DNA of 64,000 bases. Origin: Nematostella vectensis. Lineage: Eukaryota; Cnidaria; Anthozoa; Actiniaria; Edwardsiidae. Both the position numbers and the translations under genes were made by a program. The DNA lies in NCBI RefSeq assembly GCF_932526225.1, contig NC_064046.1:12053719-12117718 (forward strand). Direction: 5' to 3'. The notes below the pieces were generated by a model, which was not told the origin of the DNA, did no database searches, and saw only the letters and a program-made list of their open reading frames with translations. This document shows positions 57,661 to 64,000 of the stretch, piece after piece (positions within the stretch are counted from its first letter, which is position 1; every line of letters begins with the position of its first letter).

Positions 57661-59281
57661 CTAATTCATTATACCGAGAATCGGTGGAAGAGTAACCCCA
57701 GCTTTACCTTGGAAGTGGAAACTGTAAAGAAAAATAAGCAGTCAGTAATTACACCATGCAAACGAAAGATAACACATATAATGTTAAGTATTTTTGAAAG
57801 TAGCCAAATAAATTGATACCTAGAATAAAAAGAGAACAGAATACCTAGGGTACATAAATATGTTGTTTCCCCCTCATTTTAGCGCTGCTCTATTGAACAT
57901 TGCTTTCACATCTAAGAATACCTGAATTGACCAGTACATGAGGTTTTCTCCATGTTAAACTCGGACACAGGGACCCCACGTTGAGCAAGCATAGGTGCAA
58001 ATCCTGCAGCCGGGTACACTACCGATGAGGTCCCAACCTGTTGAGAAGAGGAAAAGAGCTTTTATAGGCTTATTTGGCCCTTAATAAGTGACAGCCACCA
58101 GTAGCGGATCTAGGAGGAGTGTTTAGGAGGTTTAACCCCCCCCCCCCCCCCCCTTTGGGCTGCAAAAAAGCCATATATAACACACACAAAAAAGTTACAC
58201 CCTTCGTCACTGAGCCAACCCCCCCCCCCCCCCTTTAGCGAAAAGCTAGATCCGCCCCACTGACCAAGGGGGCAGACAGCAACTGCTCCATCCCTGGCAC
58301 TTCAGAGACTCGTCTCGTTACCGCATCTCATTACGGCATCAGAATATAGCCACAATCATTTTCTAATCGGTACTAAAATGCAGCACCATTATATATTATG
58401 GTGTTATATATATAGCCAGGATACAGTACTCACTATAAAGCAGAAATCACACTCTCCAAGAACTTTTTCTATTTGTTGAAGTACAACTGGGTCGAGGGCT
58501 TCTCCAAACCATACGACATGAGGTCGGACAAGTGCATCACACTCAGGCTTCACACACCTTGGAATAAAAAGTTGCAGCCTAATTTACCAGCAATTTGAAC
58601 TGAACAACAACTTGCAGTAGATCCTGGGCGCTATGTTTATCCAACTGCAATTTTCTATATTCTTTGAACTCTCATCACGAATTTCTAAATGCTCAACTGC
58701 TTTTTGCTGGGCTTAAGCCATAAAGAAAATCCTTGATTGAAGCAATTTCATTGGCAAGCACTGAGATGGTTTCCAGTGACGCCACATTCCACAAGGTTCT
58801 GACCTATCATAAAGCACCAAATGTCAACAGTTTGAATGACGGAAGCCAGAAAGTGGCGGTATAGCAGTTTGGGTTTCATGGAATTTGAAAAATATTGAAA
58901 ATCACAGTAACCCAGCCTAAGACCAAATTTTTCCATTAAATATATACACAAAGTTTGGCTAATGTCCTTCCCAATTCAAACCTACTGTAGGTGCAAACTT
59001 GTTGAGGTGTGGGGGCTGAGGGGGGGATGGGGGTGGGGGAGGGTGGTAGAGTCTTATAGTATCATATAGATAGATAATCAATAAAAAATGACCCATTCTT
59101 GGCAGACAAGGGGGGAGCACAAACCTCCTGTGTTAGTGACGGAGACTCAAAGATCTCTCTATAGGAGCATCACTGTTTATGTTTATGATGATTAGAGTAT
59201 GAAATATTAGAGCTCAATCACCTATACCTGGGAAGTTCAGTCAATGGGATCTTTGCATCTGGTGCATTTGGATCTGGTGCC
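57661..59281 (-). CDS. SIRT5: SIRT5-type sirtuin, C-terminal four exons (partial gene)
   Basis: Minus-strand exons in order: 59228-59281, 58434-58557, 57922-58037 and 57661-57721 (stop TAG). Junctions are GT-AG and phases agree, coding about 117 C-terminal residues, as many as the same part of human SIRT5. Exon 1 here reads [18 protein letters not shown]. The next exon begins CVKPEC, a C-x4-C half of the zinc site, and continues [14 protein letters not shown] and LGECDFCFI. Then [20 protein letters not shown], the NAD-binding segment, and GVPVSEFN. The last exon gives [20 protein letters not shown]5 is a mitochondrial NAD-dependent lysine desuccinylase, demalonylase and deglutarylase; the Tyr/Arg pair that selects acidic acyl groups lies upstream, outside the window. 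The donor-side exons must lie beyond 64000, past the 65 bp satellite. The first exon begins with one base completing a Gly codon, as in KG/G of the family. Confidence 0.9.
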
Positions 59282-59555
59282 CTAAAAACAGGCAAAGTTC
59301 AATTAATAGTAATTAACTATCCTCAGAAACCAGGCTTTTGCCTGTCTTATTCAATCATGAAAAGAAAAGGCACCCAGGAAATCAAATCCCAGCAAGATCG
59401 AAAGAATTCACTAGTTTTCGCACTGTTCTAATCTATGGGTTTTTTTCTTCCGGTGTGTACATGGAATTCCGCTAATTGTCTACAGTGTGCATAATAGAAA
59501 AAAGAACTGTCGACTGAAGGGTCACATTACTGTAAGATGCTTTGAGTAAAACTGT

Positions 59556-62500
59556 CTTAGTCTAGTTATGCTAGGGTAAAATACTTCTAGTGTAATGCTG
59601 CCTTGTGTTGTTAGCTCACTATCAGTCTAGTTATGCTAGGGTAAAATACTACTAGTGTAATGCTGCCTTGTGTTGTTAGCTTACCCTCAGTCTAGTTATG
59701 CTAGGGTAAAATACTTAGTGTAGTGCTGCCTTGTGTTGTTAGCTTACCCTCAGTCTAGTTATGCTAGGGTAAAATACTTCTAGTGTAGTGCTGCCTTGTG
59801 TTGTTAGCGCACCCTCAGTCTAGTTATGCTAGGGTAAAATACTTCTAGTGTAATGCTGCCTTGTGTTGTTAGCTCACCCTCAGTCTAGTTATGCTAGGGT
59901 AAAATACTACTAGTGTAGTGCTGCCTTGTGTTGTTAGCTCACCCTCAGTCTAGTTATGCTAGGGTAAAATACTACTAGTGCAATGCTGCCTTGTGTTGTT
60001 AGCTTACCCTCAGTCTAGTTATGCTAGGGTAAAATACTACTAGTGTAGTGCTGCATTGTGTTGTTAGCTCACCCTCAGTCTAGTTATGCTAGGGTAAAAT
60101 ACTACTAGTGTAATGCTGCCTTGTGTTGTTAGCTCACCCTCAGTCTAGTTATGCTAAGGTAAAATACTTCTAGTGTAATGCTGCCTTGTGTTGTTAGCTT
60201 ACCCTCAGTCTAGTTATGCTAGGGTAAAATACTACTAGTGTAATGCTGCCTTGTGTTGTTAGCTTACCGTCAGTCTAGTTATGCTAGGGTAAAATACTAC
60301 TAGTGCAATGCTGCCTTGTGTTGTTAGCTTACCCTCAGTCTAGTTATGCTAGGGTAAAATACTACTAGTGTAGTGCTGCCTTGTGTTGTTAGCTCACCCT
60401 CAGTCTAGTTATGCTAGGGTAAAATACTACTAGTGTAATGCTGCCTTGTGTTGTTAGCTCACCCTCAGTCTAGTTATGCTAAGGTAAAATACTTCTAGTG
60501 TAGTGCTGCCTTGTGTTGTTAGCTTACCCTCAGTCTAGTTATGCTAGGGTAAAATACTTCTAGTGTAATGCTGCCTTGTGTTGTTAGCTTACCCTCAGTC
60601 TAGTTATGCTAGGGTAAAATACTACTAAGTGTAATGCTGCCTTGTGTTGTTAGCTCACTATCAGTCTAGTTATGCTAGGGTAAAATACTACTAGTGTAGT
60701 GCTGCCTTGTGTTGTTAGCTCACCCTCAGTCTAGTTATGCTAGGGTAAAATACTACTAGTGTAATGCTGCCTTGTGTTGTTAGCTTACCGTCAGTCTAGT
60801 TATGCTAGGGTAAAATACTACTAGTGTAATGCTGCCTTGTGTTGTTAGCTCACCCTCAGTCTAGTTATGCTAGGGTAAAATACTTAGTGTAGTGCTGCCT
60901 TGTGTTGTTAGCTCACCCTCAGTCTAGTTATGCTAGGGTAAAATACTACTAGTGTAATGCTGCCTTGTGTTGTTAGCTTACCGTCAGTCTAGTTATGCTA
61001 GGGTAAAATACTACTAGTGTAGTGCTGCCTTGTGTTGTTAGCTTACCGTCAGTCTAGTTATGCTAGGGTAAAATACTTCTAGTGTAATGCTGCCTTGTGT
61101 TGTTAGCTTACCGTCAGTCTAGTTATGCTAGGGTAAAATACTACTAGGGTAATGCTGCCTTGTGTTGTTAGCTTACCCTCAGTCTAGTTATGTTAGGGTA
61201 AAATACTACTAGTGTAATGCTGCCTTGTGTTGTTAGCTTACCCTCAGTCTAGTTATGTTAGGGTAAAATACTACTAGTGTAATGCTGCCTTGTGTTGTTA
61301 GCTTACCCTCAGTCTAGTTATGTTAGGGTAAAATACTTCTAGTGTAATGCTGCCTTGTGTTGTTAGCTTACCCTCAGTCTAGTTATGCTAGGGTAAAATA
61401 CTACTAAGTGTAACACTGCCTTGTGTTGTTAGCTTACCCTCAGTCTAGTTATGCTAGGGTAAAATACTACTAGTGTAATGCTGCCTTGTGTTGTTAGCGC
61501 ACCCTCAGTCTAGTTATGCTAGGGTAAAATACTACTAATGTAATGCTGCCTTGTGTTGTTAGCTTACCCTCAGTCTAGTTATGCTAGGGTAAAATACTAC
61601 TAGTGTAATGCTGCCTTGTGTTGTTAGCTTACCGTCAGTCTAGTTATGCTAGGGTAAAATACTACTAGTGTAGTGCTGCCTTGTGTTGTTAGCTTACCCT
61701 CAGTCTAGTTATGCTAGGGTAAAATACTACTAGTGTAATGCTGCCTTGTGTTGTTAGCTTACCGTCAGTCTAGTTATGCTAGGGTAAAATACTACTAGTG
61801 TAATGCTGCCTTGTGTTGTTAGCTTACCCTCAGTCTAGTTATGCTAGGGTAAAATACTACTAAGTGTAATGCTGCCTTGTGTTGTTAGCTTACCCTCAGT
61901 CTAGTTATGCTAGGGTAAAATACTACTAGTGTAATGCTGCCTTGTGTTGTTAGCTTACCGTCAGTCTAGTTATGCTAGGGTAAAATACTACTAGTGTAGT
62001 GCTGCCTTGTGTTGTTAGCTTACCCTCAGTCTAGTTATGCTAGGGTAAAATACTACTAGTGTAATGCTGCCTTGTGTTGTTAGCTTACCGTCAGTCTAGT
62101 TATGCTAGGGTAAAATACTACTAGTGTAATGCTGCCTTGTGTTGTTAGCTTACCCTCAGTCTAGTTATGCTAGGGTAAAATACTACTAAGTGTAATGCTG
62201 CCTTGTGTTGTTAGCTCACCCTCAGTCTAGTTATGCTAGGGTAAAATACTACTAGTGTAATGCTGCCTTGTGTTGTTAGCTCACCCTCAGTCTAGTTATG
62301 CTAGGGTAAAATACTACTAAGTGTAATGCTGCCTTGTGTTGTTAGCTCACCCTCAGTCTAGTTGTGCTAGGGTAAAATACTACTAGTGTAATGCTGCCTT
62401 GTGTTGTTAGCTCACCCTCAGTCTAGTTATGCTAGGGTAAAATACTACTAAGTGTAATGCTGCCTTGTGTTGTTAGCTCACCCTCAGTCTAGTTATGCTA

Positions 62501-64000
62501 GGGTAAAATACTACTAGTGTAATGCTGCCTTGTGTTGTTAGCTTACCCTCAGTCTAGTTATGCTAGGGTAAAATACTACTAGGGTAATGCTGCCTTGTGT
62601 TGTTAGCTTACCGTCAGTCTAGTTATGCTAGGGTAAAATACTACTAGTGTAGTGCTGCCTTGTGTTGTTACCTTACCCTCAGTCTAGTTATGCTAGGGTA
62701 AAATACTACTAGGGTAATGCTGCCTTGTGTTGTTACCTTACCCTCAGTCTAGTTATGCTAGGGTAAAATACTACTAGTGTAGTGCTGCCTTGTGTTGTTA
62801 GCTCACCCTCAGTCTAGTTATGCTAGGGTAAAATACTACTAGGGTAATGCTGCCTTGTGTTGTTAGCTTACCCTCAGTCTAGTTATGCTAGGGTAAAATA
62901 CTACTAAGTGTAACACTGCCTTGTGTTGTTAGCTTACCCTCAGTCTAGTTATGCTAGGGTAAAATACTACTAGTGTAATGCTGCCTTGTGTTGTTAGCGC
63001 ACCCTCAGTCTAGTTATGCTAGGGTAAAATACTACTAGTGTAATGCTGCCTTGTGTTGTTAGCTTACCCTCAGTCTAGTTATGCTAGGGTAAAATACTAC
63101 TAGTGTAATGCTGCCTTGTGTTGTTAGCTTACCGTCAGTCTAGTTATGCTAGGGTAAAATACTACTAGTGTAGTGCTGCCTTGTGTTGTTAGCTTACCCT
63201 CAGTCTAGTTATGCTAGGGTAAAATACTACTAGTGTAATGCTGCCTTGTGTTGTTAGCTTACCGTCAGTCTAGTTATGCTAGGGTAAAATACTACTAGTG
63301 TAATGCTGCCTTGTGTTGTTAGCTTACCGTCAGTCTAGTTATGCTAGGGTAAAATACTACTAGTGTAGTGCTGCCTTGTGTTGTTAGCTTACCCTCAGTC
63401 TAGTTATGCTAGGGTAAAATACTACTAGTGTAATGCTGCCTTGTGTTGTTAGCTTACCCTCAGTCTAGTTATGCTAGGGTAAAATACTACTAAGTGTAAT
63501 GCTGCCTTGTGTTGTTAGCTCACCCTCAGTCTAGTTATGCTAGGGTAAAATACTACTAGTGTAATGCTGCCTTGTGTTGTTAGCTCACCCTCAGTCTAGT
63601 TATGCTAGGGTAAAATACTACTAAGTGTAATGCTGCCTTGTGTTGTTAGCTCACCCTCAGTCTAGTTGTGCTAGGGTAAAATACTACTAGTGTAATGCTG
63701 CCTTGTGTTGTTAGCTCACCCTCAGTCTAGTTATGCTAGGGTAAAATACTACTAAGTGTAATGCTGCCTTGTGTTGTTAGCTCACCCTCAGTCTAGTTAT
63801 GCTAGGGTAAAATACTACTAGTGTAATGCTGCCTTGTGTTGTTAGCTTACCCTCAGTCTAGTTATGCTAGGGTAAAATACTACTAGGGTAATGCTGCCTT
63901 GTGTTGTTAGCTTACCGTCAGTCTAGTTATGCTAGGGTAAAATACTACTAGTGTAGTGCTGCCTTGTGTTGTTACCTTACCCTCAGTCTAGTTATGCTAG
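59556..64000. repeat. 65 bp minisatellite array, about 68 copies, runs off the window
   Basis: The unit is 65 bp: CAGTCTAGTTATGCTAGGGT, then AAAATACTACTAGTGTAATG, then CTGCCTTGTGTTGTTAGCTT, then ACCCT. Variants of 61 bp (loss in the TACT part) and 66 bp (CTAAGTG) occur. Point variants (T/A at TACTTC or TACTAC, A/G at GTAATG or GTAGTG, C/G at ACCCT or ACCGT) recur in patterns that show higher-order duplication. The array lies upstream of the SIRT5-type exons in the same transcription unit, so it is probably intronic. The frame is closed on both strands. Confidence 0.97.

Noticed and set aside
59556-64000. CRISPR-like array
   Set aside because: The units are head-to-tail 65 bp repeats with no unique spacers, in an animal genome; this is a minisatellite.

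Overview
The window looks like genomic DNA of an invertebrate animal, most likely an anthozoan cnidarian (sea anemone or coral type). It has low GC, GT-AG introns of about 0.1 to 6 kb, animal-specific genes (ESRP, CIBAR, RBM12) with exon phases that join cleanly, many short foldback elements and large minisatellites. The species call is inference. No bacterial, viral or CRISPR feature was found.

Layout. 1-2256: non-coding, with one foldback repeat. 2257-3000 (-): intronless 6-phosphogluconolactonase, sharing a 270 bp divergent promoter with 3271-5136 (+), an intronless RBM12-type protein with three RRMs. 5137-10604: RBM12 3' region and repeats. 10605-14328 (-): a six-exon BAR-domain gene (CIBAR/FAM92) whose joined exons give 289 aa. 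It is divergent from 14717-21114 (+), a six-exon gene of about 802 aa with proline-rich and RG-rich N-terminal regions and three double-stranded RNA binding domains, possibly of the HYL1-like type. 21115-32622: no gene seen, several MITE-like elements. 32623-55482 (+): a 12-exon ESRP (Fusilli) splicing-factor gene that joins in frame to 662 aa. Its introns carry TTAA-flanked foldback elements, a near-perfect 35 bp hairpin, a large inverted repeat and a 63 bp minisatellite of about 22 copies. 57661-59281 (-): the last four exons of a SIRT5-type sirtuin. From about 59556 to the window end, a 65 bp minisatellite of about 68 copies with higher-order structure lies in the SIRT5 intron.

Three of the six genes are RNA-binding proteins: RBM12 and ESRP share the quasi-RRM type, and the third binds dsRNA. 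Nothing shows that the genes form one pathway; the linkage may be chance. The observations most worth checking are the duplicated 3' splice site of the dsRNA-binding gene, which offers a ready-made truncated isoform, the pre-miRNA-like hairpin in an ESRP intron, and the higher-order satellite next to SIRT5 exons.
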